From positions 3,100,001 to 3,164,000 of the forward strand of contig NZ_CP036175.1 in assembly GCF_003261575.2 (NCBI RefSeq): DNA of 64,000 nucleotides, given 5' to 3'. Origin of the DNA: Klebsiella huaxiensis (lineage in GTDB: Bacteria; Pseudomonadota; Gammaproteobacteria; Enterobacterales; Enterobacteriaceae). The stretch's first letter is position 1; each line of letters begins with the position of its first letter. The translations under genes were made by a program, and so were the position numbers. Of the stretch, positions 43,219-51,666 are shown piece by piece. A model generated the notes under the pieces. It was not told the DNA's origin, ran no database searches, and was given only the letters and a program-made list of their open reading frames with translations.

Positions 43219-44652
43219 ATGACAATAACCTGCAATCTGTACACCAACGGCCAATGGCACGATGCCGAAGGTCATGCCACGTTGAGCCGCCATAGCCCGG
43301 TGACGGAAGAGATCGTTTCTGTCGCCAGTGCTGCAACGTTGACCGACGCTCGTCACTGCGTGGAGGCCGCTGCCGCCGCTTTTCCACAATGGCGTGAAAC
43401 GCCCCCCGTAGAGAGGCGTCGTCTTCTTCTGGAAGCCGCCGAGGAAATGCTGCGCCGTGAGGCTAAATTTATTGCCGCCATGGCGGCGGAAACCGGTGCT
43501 ACCGCGCACTGGGCCGGGTTTAACGTCCATCTCGCCGCCGACATTCTACGCGAAGCCGCCGCGTTGACGACGCAGATCGAGGGTCAGGTTATCCCATCTA
43601 ACGTACCGGGAAATCTGGCGATGGGGATCCGCCAGGGCGCGGGGGTTGTGCTCGGCATGGCACCGTGGAACGCGCCGTTAATCCTCGCGACCCGCGCTAT
43701 CGCTACACCGTTGGCCTGCGGCAATACGGTTATCCTCAAAGGCGCAGAGCTGTCGCCTGCCACGCAAGGGCTGATTATTGATGCGCTGGCAGCAGCAGGT
43801 TTTCCCGCTGGGGTCGTCAACTATCTGACCTGTGCGCCCGCCGACGCACCTGAACTAGTGGAGTCTCTGATAGCGCATCCCGCCGTGCGCCGCGTTAACT
43901 TCACCGGTTCCACGCCGGTGGGGAGAATCATCGCCCGCACCTGCGGCGAACATCTGAAACCGGCAGTGCTTGAGCTTGGCGGCAAAGCCCCGCTGCTGGT
44001 GCTGGATGACGCCGACCTCGAACAAGCGGCAGCAGGAGCGATTTTTGGTGCGTTCGCCAATGCCGGGCAAATTTGCATGTCGACCGAGCGAATCATCATT
44101 GATAATGCCGCCGCAGATGAATTTGTTTTGCTGCTGGCCAAACGAGCAGCAGCCCTCCCCGCCAGCCTTCTCGGGCCGGTAGTGGATATGAAAACCGTCA
44201 CCCGCTGCAATACGCTGATAGACGATGCGCTGGCGAAAGGCGCGCGTCTGCTAACCGGCGGCAAAGCCAGTTCGACGCAAATGCGCCCCACGCTGCTTGA
44301 TGGGGTCACCCGGGAAATGCGCATCTGGCGTGAAGAGTCTTTCGGCCCGGTGAAAGCGATTATCCGGGTTGAAGATGAAACGCAAGCGCTGGCCGTTGCC
44401 AACGAAAGCGAATATGGCCTCTCGTCGGCGGTTTACAGCCGGGACAGCGCCCGGGCGTGGAACCTGGCGCAAAACCTGCAAACTGGCATTTGCCACATCA
44501 ACGGCCCTACCGTGCACGATGAAGCGCAAATGCCGTTCGGCGGCTGCAAATCTTCCGGGTATGGCCGTTTTGGCGGACGCGCGGGGATTGCCGAATTTAC
44601 CGAATTACGCTGGATAACGTTGCAAACGCTCCCGCGTGAGCTGCCGTTTTAA
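43219..44652 (+). CDS. NAD(P)-dependent aldehyde dehydrogenase
   Basis: 477-aa ALDH superfamily. Catalytic Cys in NAGQICMSTERIII (about residue 286), general-base Glu in LELGGKAPLLVL (about 252), and the cofactor loop NFTGSTPVGRII. Most like vanillin, salicylaldehyde or succinate-semialdehyde-type enzymes; the substrate cannot be fixed. It converges with the hydrolase, with only 3 bp between the two stops, and is divergent from the orphan binding protein across 272 bp with no recognisable element. Confidence 0.85.
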   Translation: MTITCNLYTNGQWHDAEGHATLSRHSPVTEEIVSVASAATLTDARHCVEAAAAAFPQWRETPPVERRRLLLEAAEEMLRREAKFIAAMAAETGATAHWAGFNVHLAADILREAAALTTQIEGQVIPSNVPGNLAMGIRQGAGVVLGMAPWNAPLILATRAIATPLACGNTVILKGAELSPATQGLIIDALAAAGFPAGVVNYLTCAPADAPELVESLIAHPAVRRVNFTGSTPVGRIIARTCGEHLKPAVLELGGKAPLLVLDDADLEQAAAGAIFGAFANAGQICMSTERIIIDNAAADEFVLLLAKRAAALPASLLGPVVDMKTVTRCNTLIDDALAKGARLLTGGKASSTQMRPTLLDGVTREMRIWREESFGPVKAIIRVEDETQALAVANESEYGLSSAVYSRDSARAWNLAQNLQTGICHINGPTVHDEAQMPFGGCKSSGYGRFGGRAGIAEFTELRWITLQTLPRELPF

Positions 44653-44655
44653 GCC

Positions 44656-45456
44656 TCACGACTTATTGAGGACCACATCGTTAATCTGACGTTCTGCCTC
44701 AGCGCTACAGTAAAAATCGGCCACCGTTTGGGCCAGCGCTGATGGGTTTTCCCATGCCATTGAGTGCCCTGCCTGGGGCACAATAAACAGCGGGATTCCG
44801 ACGGCTTTAACGTCAATGGCTTCCTGCGCGGGGAGAGAAAGTTCGCCGTAGACCAGGGCCTTACGGCAGGCTAAAGCGCTAAAACGGGTAAACCAGGAAG
44901 GCGTAACACCTTTCACCAGGCTGCTTGCCCCGCGCCAGACGGCCCAGGGAGCGCTGTTTTGCAGGCAACCTGCCCAGGGTGATGTTTCAGCCGATAGCAT
45001 GTCGCCGTAGCCCTGAGCAATAAAGCGCTCCTCAGGTTGTTCAGCAATGCGTCTGCTGTACATCCCCCCGCCGGGATACAGATTCGGCTCGGCCACCAGC
45101 AGCGCCAATACCCGCTCAGCAAGCAGTTCTGCCGCTTCAATCGCAATGCTGCCCCCCATGCTGTGTCCATATAAGTAGCAGCGTGTAAGCGCTAAGTGTT
45201 CCAGTAGTTCGACCACCACCTTTGCCTGATCGCCAGTGCGATAGCCAAAAGAGGCCGGTTTATCGCTATAGCCATAACCGGGTAAATCAACAAGGAGCAT
45301 CCGCCGACCTGCCAGCGCGGGATCGGCGGCAACGCGAGGATAATCATACGTAGAGGCGCAGCCCAGGCCGTGAATAAAAACAATAGGTTCGCCGCGTCCG
45401 GGCAGATCGAGCCAGCGTACGGTGGCGCCAGCCTGAGAGGAAAAGAAACTGTTCAT
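44656..45456 (-). CDS. alpha/beta-hydrolase
   Basis: 266 aa from ATG 45456. Oxyanion HGLGCAST segment near residue 28, nucleophile elbow GHSMGGS (about residue 98) and a C-terminal catalytic His in PQAGHSMAWENP. Acid residue is less clear. Family members are C-C hydrolases, esterases or haloperoxidases; substrate unknown. It converges with the aldehyde dehydrogenase gene. Confidence 0.83.
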   Translation of the reverse strand: MNSFFSSQAGATVRWLDLPGRGEPIVFIHGLGCASTYDYPRVAADPALAGRRMLLVDLPGYGYSDKPASFGYRTGDQAKVVVELLEHLALTRCYLYGHSMGGSIAIEAAELLAERVLALLVAEPNLYPGGGMYSRRIAEQPEERFIAQGYGDMLSAETSPWAGCLQNSAPWAVWRGASSLVKGVTPSWFTRFSALACRKALVYGELSLPAQEAIDVKAVGIPLFIVPQAGHSMAWENPSALAQTVADFYCSAEAERQINDVVLNKS

Positions 45457-45527
45457 CGATGACCATCCGTTAGTTATCACTGTTTTTTTAAACAGCCATC
45501 ATATAACGCGGGGTATCGATTTTTAAA

Positions 45528-45701
45528 TCAGAACAACGAGACCAGCAGCGCCATCGGGAAGCTAAACGGCCAGGTCGCGCCGATCAACAACGCGGCAAGC
45601 AGACGTATCCAACGGCTCTCTTTGGTTAAGAACCAGCTTATCACGGCACAGATACATCCCATAACGGCATAAAAAACCAGCATTTTCTGGTATACGGTCA
45701 T
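45528..45701 (-). CDS. ortT: OrtT-type membrane toxin
   Basis: 57 aa, same length as E. coli OrtT (YdcX). Two membrane segments (LVFYAVMGCICAVISWFL; LLAALLIGATWPFSFPMALLVSLF). OrtT belongs to the GhoT family and damages membrane potential, acting as an orphan toxin in stringent response. ATG 45701 follows AGGAAGAAG. No antitoxin gene such as ghoS is beside it. Confidence 0.9.
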   Translation of the reverse strand: MTVYQKMLVFYAVMGCICAVISWFLTKESRWIRLLAALLIGATWPFSFPMALLVSLF

Positions 45702-45897
45702 TTTTTCTTCTTCCTTCCCTGATAAGCATTTCACTAAAGACAATGCTCTTTCGCACCCCAGCGTGCATCAGAGATGATGAAATCTTAAAACAAAGGCAAG
45801 CATAATTTTCAGAAAGTCGATCGATTCGGCTTTGTCCGATAGCGCAATCTTTGACCTCGTACTATACCTGTAGAGGCTTACTCAAAAAGGTGGCGTT

Positions 45898-45993
45898 ATG
45901 GATGTTTCCAGCAAAACCGTCATTCTGATTAATGTCGGCGCAGCACTTGCGCTCATCAGCCTGTTGTCCGTTCGTTTTGGTTGGTTTTACTGA
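45898..45993 (+). CDS. yncL: YncL small membrane protein
   Basis: 31-aa single-pass peptide MDVSSKTVILINVGAALALISLLSVRFGWFY, nearly the same as E. coli YncL, a stress-induced (heat or envelope) inner-membrane protein. AAGGTGG lies 6 nt before the ATG. Too short for most gene callers. Followed by a strong bidirectional terminator. Position beside ortT is as in E. coli. Confidence 0.88.
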   Translation: MDVSSKTVILINVGAALALISLLSVRFGWFY

Positions 45994-46013
45994 TTTTACT
46001 CAGCGATGAAACC

Positions 46014-46044
46014 TAAAAAAGCAGCCTTCAAGGGCTGCTTTTTT
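46014..46044. terminator. bidirectional rho-independent terminator
   Basis: A6 - GCAGCC-TTCAAG-GGCTGC - T6. It can end yncL on the plus strand and the small gene at 46043-46327 on the minus strand. Confidence 0.85.
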
Positions 46045-46327
46045 ACGATTTGAAAGCGCCCGCATCAGCAGCAGACCCGCTATTCTGTAAGGCAAGCACC
46101 TTCAGACTTTCAGGATTGTATGCCGGTAACAGATCAACTTTTTCACTATCCCACTCGGCAGCGATGCAGATAGCTTCCGGTACCCCCTGCTTTTCACATC
46201 CAATAATATGTTTAGCCGGGAAATTGCCGTAAAGAGTTGCCGTGGCGCAGACCACAAATAGAAAACATGCTATTTTTTTCAAAACAATATCAACTTCGAA
46301 GTAACAAATTGCGCGGAATGTTCGCAT
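46043..46327 (-). CDS. small exported protein of unknown function
   Basis: 94-aa frame, though the real start may be a TTG codon near residue 16, giving LKKIACFLFVVCATATLYGNFPA as a signal peptide. The mature part has two cysteines (GCEKQGVPEAICIAAEWDSEKVDLLPAY) and would be about 60 aa. Neither start has a good ribosome-binding site. I do not recognise a family. Ends at the shared terminator with yncL. Confidence 0.5.
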   Translation of the reverse strand: MRTFRAICYFEVDIVLKKIACFLFVVCATATLYGNFPAKHIIGCEKQGVPEAICIAAEWDSEKVDLLPAYNPESLKVLALQNSGSAADAGAFKS

Positions 46328-46596
46328 GAGCGGCTATGGAAAGTCAAACCCAGCCCCCAGGTCTTCCTGCAGTCACCGCTCCATATGAAATTAACAAACA
46401 ATTTACATTTATGCGTATTTAAAATACTGGAGATAAATAATAAGCAACGCTCACGTTATTTCTATACCCCCCCGAACACAACGCTCGCACCCGATAATTA
46501 ATAACTGCAATATTAATGTGGTTTAATCTATAGAGTTATTGATAAATATAAATGCACATTAAACACAACATTGAATTTGCTACCTGAGGACGCAAT

Positions 46597-46683
46597 ATGG
46601 TTATCATGTCTCTCAGCCAGATGAGCGCTTCACATCCATCAGTATTCAAGATTAAAGCATTGATGAGACAATCTCACTATTAG
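46597..46683 (+). CDS. candidate 28-aa peptide
   Basis: MVIMSLSQMSASHPSVFKIKALMRQSHY with GAGGACGCA just upstream of the ATG. Hydrophilic and basic, no membrane segment. Found in the AT-rich stretch 46328-47458, which holds no normal-size gene. A second in-frame ATG (MSLSQ) is also possible. No family recognised. Confidence 0.35.
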   Translation: MVIMSLSQMSASHPSVFKIKALMRQSHY

Positions 46684-46910
46684 CACGAAATGCGATTACT
46701 CCTGATTGTTCACGAATTGAACCAAGATAAAAATTTCAAAAAATCAATTAATAAACATACTATTACCATCATTCATGTGAGCATTTTGCATGACTTTGTC
46801 ATTCAAATGATAGGAAATATCATTTGCGTTATCTGGCATAAAACCATACATTCATAAACGCAAGTTATGCAATGCTTGTTTTTCACTCATTCAATTTTTT
46901 GAGGTGGTAC

Positions 46911-47033
46911 ATGTCGGGAATCGCCGTTCTTATTGTGGCGTTAATTTTACTGGTCGCTGCGATTTATAATCTCGTGTCTTACTTTCGCGATCGTAGGCAG
47001 TCGAGTTTACCGAGCAAAAAAACAAAACGTTAG
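46911..47033 (+). CDS. 40-aa small membrane protein
   Basis: MSGIAVLIVALILLVAAIYNLVSYFRDRRQSSLPSKKTKR. One hydrophobic N-terminal helix (residues 3-24) and a strongly basic tail. GAGGTGG lies just before the ATG. The shape matches small membrane proteins often annotated in Klebsiella. The stretch upstream (46684-46910) is AT-rich with no other gene seen. Confidence 0.68.
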   Translation: MSGIAVLIVALILLVAAIYNLVSYFRDRRQSSLPSKKTKR

Positions 47034-47196
47034 CATGATAATTATTTTAGAAAAATAAATTATGCCTTCGTGTAATTGATCATTGACGATACTCCGTCAT
47101 TTATCCTTCTGGGTAAGACCGCTTTAACCTGACAGCAACATTCGCCAAAATCACACCTGCACGCTGCTCTCAATCATTCGCAATAACCCATACAAA

Positions 47197-47292
47197 AAGC
47201 CCCTGCAAACAATGCAGGGGCTTGATAGTCGTTGCCATTCCGGGCGGGTGTTATATCGCTCTACCCGCCCTGGGTACATCCTGCACCCAGGG
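47197..47292 (-). ncRNA. candidate structured RNA ending in a terminator
   Basis: Minus strand, 5' to 3': stem CCCTGGGT/ACCCAGGG, then stem GGGCGGGT/ACCCGCCC, which shares its first three G with the former, then a terminator AAGCCCCTGCA/TGCAGGGGCTT followed by TTTTTGT. The two upstream stems are mutually exclusive, as in attenuators. It lies downstream of patD (stop 47459) in a 425-bp gene-free stretch (47034-47458). It could be the patD 3' end, or a separate RNA. A 14-bp palindrome (TGAGAATATTCTCA) lies at 47358-47371. Confidence 0.45.
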
Positions 47293-47458
47293 TGGTTAAC
47301 AGACCCCATCCGGCGCTTATCTCCGGCACTCATGATGGCTTAGCTCTTGAAGGGGTTTGAGAATATTCTCATAAAATAATCGCTCTGTTTTAACATTTGC
47401 TGCTATCGAAACTATTAGCAAGCTAATTTAGACACTGGCAACTATCGCTTGCCGTTTT

Positions 47459-48886
47459 CTAGCCATGCTTAATCATCACGTGCCTGATAGTGGTGTAGTC
47501 CTCCAGACCGTACATCGACATATCTTTGCCATACCCAGAGAGTTTCTGCCCCCCGTGCGGCATTTCGCTCACCAGCATAAAGTGGGTATTGACCCAGGTG
47601 CAGCCATACTGCAAACGCGCGCTGAGGCGGTGCGCTCTGCCGACATCCTTCGTCCATACCGACGACGCCAGACCATATTGAGAATCATTGGCCCAACTGA
47701 GCACCTGCTCTTCATTCGCAAACGACGTGATGCTGACGACCGGACCAAAAACCTCACGCTGCACAATTGCATCGTCTTGCTTCGCCCCCGCCAGCAATGT
47801 GGGCTGATAGTAATAGCCGTTACCCGGCGCTTTGCTACCGCCGGTGACCACCTGAATATGCGGCAGCGCACGAGCGGCATCGACAGCAGCGCTGACTCTT
47901 TCCAGATGCGCCAGTGAGCTTAATGGCCCCAGCTCCGTCGTTTCATCATCGGGTGACCCAATCTTCAGGCTGGCGACCGCCGCGCCCAACTTCTCCACCA
48001 GTTGATCATAAATACCGGCCTGCGCATAAATGCGACAGGCTGCAGTACAGTCCTGGCCGGCGTTATAAAAGCCAAAGGTCCGCACGCCTTCCACCACGGC
48101 ATCGATATCGGCATCATCAAAGACGATAACCGGCGCTTTGCCGCCCAGTTCCATGTGGGTACGTTTAATCGACGAGGCAGTATGGCCGATGATATGCGCC
48201 CCGGTGGCAATTGAACCGGTCAATGATACCATGCGGACTTTAGCGTGAGCCGTCAGCGGATCGCCAACGGTTGCCCCGCGGCCAAACAGAACGTTAAGCC
48301 CCCCGGCAGGAAAAATATCTTTGGCCAGTTCCCCGAGCTTCAGCGCGGTTAACGGGGTAATTTCAGAAGGTTTGATCACCACGCAGTTGCCTGCCGCCAA
48401 CGCCGGGGCCAACTTCCAGGCCGCCATCATCAGTGGATAGTTCCACGGCGCGATGGAAGCAACAACGCCGACCGGGTCGCGGCGAATCATAGACGTGTGT
48501 CCTTCGAGGTACTCTCCTGCCGCCATCCCCGGCAGACAGCGGGCCGCCCCGGCAAAGAAACGGAACACATCGGCGACCGCCGGGAGTTCATCATTGACGA
48601 CGCAGTGCAGCGGCTTGCCGCAGTTTAATGACTCCAGTTCAGCCAGCGACTGCGCATGATCGGTAATCACGTCCGCCAGTCTGAGCAGGCATTCTGAGCG
48701 AGTTTTCGGCGTGGTCTGGCTCCAGGTGGCAAATGCCTGGTCAGCGGCATCCACCGCAGCATCCACCTGCGCCGCCGTGGCTTCCGCAATGGACAAAATC
48801 TCTTCACCCGTTGCGGGGTTGAACACCGGCACCGTCTCGCCTTCCCCAGCCACTAACTTTCCGTTAATCAAAAGGTTATTTTGCAT
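47459..48886 (-). CDS. patD: gamma-aminobutyraldehyde dehydrogenase
   Basis: 475-aa aldehyde dehydrogenase; the E. coli homologue is YdcW/PatD (474 aa). It oxidises 4-aminobutanal to 4-aminobutyrate in putrescine degradation. The catalytic Cys is in NAGQDCTAACRIYAQ (about residue 280), Glu in HMELGGKAPVIVF, and the ending is DYTTIRHVMIKHG. Follows ydcV by 23 bp, last gene of the transporter operon. Confidence 0.93.
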   Translation of the reverse strand: MQNNLLINGKLVAGEGETVPVFNPATGEEILSIAEATAAQVDAAVDAADQAFATWSQTTPKTRSECLLRLADVITDHAQSLAELESLNCGKPLHCVVNDELPAVADVFRFFAGAARCLPGMAAGEYLEGHTSMIRRDPVGVVASIAPWNYPLMMAAWKLAPALAAGNCVVIKPSEITPLTALKLGELAKDIFPAGGLNVLFGRGATVGDPLTAHAKVRMVSLTGSIATGAHIIGHTASSIKRTHMELGGKAPVIVFDDADIDAVVEGVRTFGFYNAGQDCTAACRIYAQAGIYDQLVEKLGAAVASLKIGSPDDETTELGPLSSLAHLERVSAAVDAARALPHIQVVTGGSKAPGNGYYYQPTLLAGAKQDDAIVQREVFGPVVSITSFANEEQVLSWANDSQYGLASSVWTKDVGRAHRLSARLQYGCTWVNTHFMLVSEMPHGGQKLSGYGKDMSMYGLEDYTTIRHVMIKHG

Positions 48887-48909
48887 AGCATTTATCCTGT
48901 CTCGGTCTT

Positions 48910-49716
48910 TTATTTTCCGTTTTCAGCGTCAGCTTCGCCGTCACGGGTGAGCCACCAGGCCCCCAGAATCGGAATCATCGTCACCAGCATCACCAGCAAC
49001 GCGACCACGTTGGTCACCGGGACATCACGAGGCCGTCCGAGCTGATTAAGCAACCAGAGCGGCAACGTGCGTTCATGTCCCGCAGTAAAGGTGGTGACGA
49101 TAATTTCATCAAACGATAGGGCGAACGCCAGCATCCCGCCCGCCAGCAGCGCCGATCCCAGATTGGGCAACACCACGTAACGGAAGGTTTGCCAGCCCGT
49201 CGCGCCTAAATCCATTGAAGCTTCCACCAGGCTCCACGAGGTTCGGCGAAAGCGGGCAATCACGTTGTTAAACACCACCACCACGCAGAAGGTCGCGTGA
49301 CCCACCACGATAGTCAGCAAACCCGGCTCAAGGTTGACCGCCTTAAACGCAGTGAGCAGAGCAAGCCCGGTAATAATGCCGGGCAGCGCAATCGGCAACA
49401 GCAGCAGCAACGACACCGCGTTTTTGCCAAAGAAAGTGCTGCGCCATAGTGCTCCTGCAGCCAGCGTGCCAAGTACCAGCGCGATAGCCGTGGACAGCGC
49501 AGCTATTTTTAGTGACAACGTCACGGATTCAATGATATCGGCACGCCCTGCCGCTTCGCTAAACCAGCGCAGCGTCAGGCCCTGAGGTGGAAAGCTGAAA
49601 GCGGCATCTTCAGTATTAAACGCATAGAGTGCGATAATCAGCAGCGGGAAATGCAGGAATATCACCCCTCCCCAGGTCGCTACTTTCAGGAACAGCGGTG
49701 CGCGTTCAGAGTGCAT
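48910..49716 (-). CDS. ydcV: ABC transporter permease YdcV
   Basis: 268 aa, E. coli YdcV 264. Inner-membrane permease of the PotC type. EAA loop VEASMDLGATGWQTFRYVVLP (about residues 165-185). Probable putrescine/polyamine uptake with YdcS, YdcT and YdcU, judged by PatD in the same operon. It overlaps ydcU by 11 bp. Confidence 0.93.
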   Translation of the reverse strand: MHSERAPLFLKVATWGGVIFLHFPLLIIALYAFNTEDAAFSFPPQGLTLRWFSEAAGRADIIESVTLSLKIAALSTAIALVLGTLAAGALWRSTFFGKNAVSLLLLLPIALPGIITGLALLTAFKAVNLEPGLLTIVVGHATFCVVVVFNNVIARFRRTSWSLVEASMDLGATGWQTFRYVVLPNLGSALLAGGMLAFALSFDEIIVTTFTAGHERTLPLWLLNQLGRPRDVPVTNVVALLVMLVTMIPILGAWWLTRDGEADAENGK

Positions 49717-50635
49717 CGAACGCTCCCAGACGTTTCACGAACGCCAGATATAGAGCAATCAACACGATAGGCACCAGGGTAAAGGCAGCCGCCATCGGCA
49801 TATTGCCAATCGCCCCCTGCTGGGAATAGACCATATTACCGATAAAGAACCCCGGCGGCCCCACCAGCTGCGGCACGATAAAATCACCCAGCGTCAGCGA
49901 GAAGGTAAATATCGACCCCGCCGCAATGCCGGGGATCGCCAGCGGCAGCACCACGTAGCGGAAAGTCTGGCGCGGACGCGCGCCAAGATCGGCGGAAGCC
50001 TGAAGCAGCGACGGAGGCAGACGTTCCAGCGCCGCCTGCACCGGCAGGATCATAAACGGCAGCCAGATATAGACAAAGACCAGAAAGCGCCCCAGGCCGG
50101 AAGTCGACAGCGTATTGCCTCCTACAGCCGGGATCGTCAACACCAGACTTAGCACACTTTCCAGCCCAAGATGGCGCAGAAACCACTGTGCTACGCCATC
50201 TTTCGCCAGCAGCAGCGTCCACGCATAGGCCTTGACGATATAGCTCGCCCACATCGGCAGCATCACGGCGATATAGAAAAACGCCTTCATCTTGCCGTGG
50301 GTATAGCGTGCCATATACCAGGCCATCGGTAATGCCAGAATGGCGCTGGCGACCGTCACCGATAGCGCCATCACTAGCGTACGCACAATAATGTCGTAAT
50401 TTGCCGGGTTAAACAGTGCCCGCAGATTAGCCAGCGTCAGGTCGCTGGTTACCGACATGGTGAAATCATCAAAGGTGTAGAAGCTTTGCCATAACAGCGT
50501 CAGTAACGACCCAAGATAGACAATGCCAAACCACATCAGCGGGCCGAGCAGGAGCAAAAACAGGGCCAACGACGGTTTACGCCAGAATAGCCCCGACAAG
50601 CGCCCGGTAGAGGCGGCGGGAATGACCATCGTCAT
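49706..50635 (-). CDS. ydcU: ABC transporter permease YdcU
   Basis: 309 aa, PotB-type permease. EAA loop QASADLGARPRQTFRYVVLPLAIPG near residue 215-240; six hydrophobic segments. Pairs with YdcV. It starts 1 bp after the ydcT stop and overlaps ydcV. Confidence 0.93.
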   Translation of the reverse strand: MTMVIPAASTGRLSGLFWRKPSLALFLLLLGPLMWFGIVYLGSLLTLLWQSFYTFDDFTMSVTSDLTLANLRALFNPANYDIIVRTLVMALSVTVASAILALPMAWYMARYTHGKMKAFFYIAVMLPMWASYIVKAYAWTLLLAKDGVAQWFLRHLGLESVLSLVLTIPAVGGNTLSTSGLGRFLVFVYIWLPFMILPVQAALERLPPSLLQASADLGARPRQTFRYVVLPLAIPGIAAGSIFTFSLTLGDFIVPQLVGPPGFFIGNMVYSQQGAIGNMPMAAAFTLVPIVLIALYLAFVKRLGAFDAL

Positions 50636-50636
50636 A

Positions 50637-51647
50637 TCAGCCTCCGTCCGCCAGAGGCACCATCGCCGCGCGCGACCAGGAAGCCAATACCGTTTGTCCC
50701 ACCGGCGGCGCGTTTAGCGCAGCGTTACCATCGACATTCGCCTGGCTCACCAGCAGTTTTTCGCCATCGACCAGCTTCAGTTCTACGCGCGTCGCCGCCC
50801 CTTGATACTGCACCGCCTGCACCACGCCCTGCGTTTGGATTTCCCCGGCAGCGTTCAGCCGAATATGTTCCGGGCGCAGCGACCACTCTCCCGGCATCGC
50901 ACACAGCTTTTGCGCCAGCTCGCTGCTAAAGACGTTGGCGGTCCCGACAAACCCGGCAACAAAGGCCGTTTTGGGCCGCAGGTAGAGGTCCTGCGGCGCA
51001 TCAACCTGTTCAATTCGCCCGTTATTAAACACCGCAACGCGATCGGACATCGACAGCGCCTCGCCCTGATCGTGGGTGACAAAAATAAAGGTGATGCCCA
51101 GTGCCTGCTGCAGTTTTTTCAGCTCGACCTGCATCTGTTCACGCAGCTTCAAATCCAGCGCACCGAGCGGTTCATCCAGCAGCAGAACGCGTGGCTGATT
51201 CACCAGCGCCCGGGCGATCGCTACCCGCTGGCGCTGACCGCCAGAAAGCTGAGAAGGCCTGCGCGCCTGGACAAAACCGAGTGCGACCTTTTCCAGCGCC
51301 TCCTGAGCGCGGGCGTGCCGCTCCTTTTTGCCAATCCCTTTGACCATCAATCCATAGGCAACGTTATCGAGCACCGACATATGGGGAAACAGCGCATAAT
51401 CCTGAAAAACAGTATTCACATCGCGCTGCCACGGTGGCAGTTCACTGGCCTGTTTGCCAAAAATATGGATCGCCCCGCCGGAAAGCTGTTCAAACCCGGC
51501 GATTAACCGCAGGCAGGTGGTTTTGCCGGAGCCGGACGGCCCCAGCATGGAGAAAAACTCACCGTCGCGAATGGCGATACTGACGCCATCCACCGCACGC
51601 ACGTCGCCATACAGGCGCGAGACATTATCAAACTCAACCGCGTACAT
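50637..51647 (-). CDS. ydcT: ABC transporter ATP-binding protein YdcT
   Basis: 336 aa from ATG 51647 (GGAGG 8 nt upstream); E. coli YdcT 337. Walker A GPSGSGKTTC (about residue 38), LSGGQRQRVAIARALVNQ, LLLDEPLGALDLKLREQ, then a TOBE-type C-terminal domain. Longer open frame to 51857 is not conserved. Confidence 0.93.
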   Translation of the reverse strand: MYAVEFDNVSRLYGDVRAVDGVSIAIRDGEFFSMLGPSGSGKTTCLRLIAGFEQLSGGAIHIFGKQASELPPWQRDVNTVFQDYALFPHMSVLDNVAYGLMVKGIGKKERHARAQEALEKVALGFVQARRPSQLSGGQRQRVAIARALVNQPRVLLLDEPLGALDLKLREQMQVELKKLQQALGITFIFVTHDQGEALSMSDRVAVFNNGRIEQVDAPQDLYLRPKTAFVAGFVGTANVFSSELAQKLCAMPGEWSLRPEHIRLNAAGEIQTQGVVQAVQYQGAATRVELKLVDGEKLLVSQANVDGNAALNAPPVGQTVLASWSRAAMVPLADGG

Positions 51648-51666
51648 GTTCTTCGCCTCCGGCGAC

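Noticed and set aside
47151..47333. 60-aa minus-strand frame past patD
   Set aside because: It lies over the hairpin-rich structured region and its composition looks like translated RNA stems.
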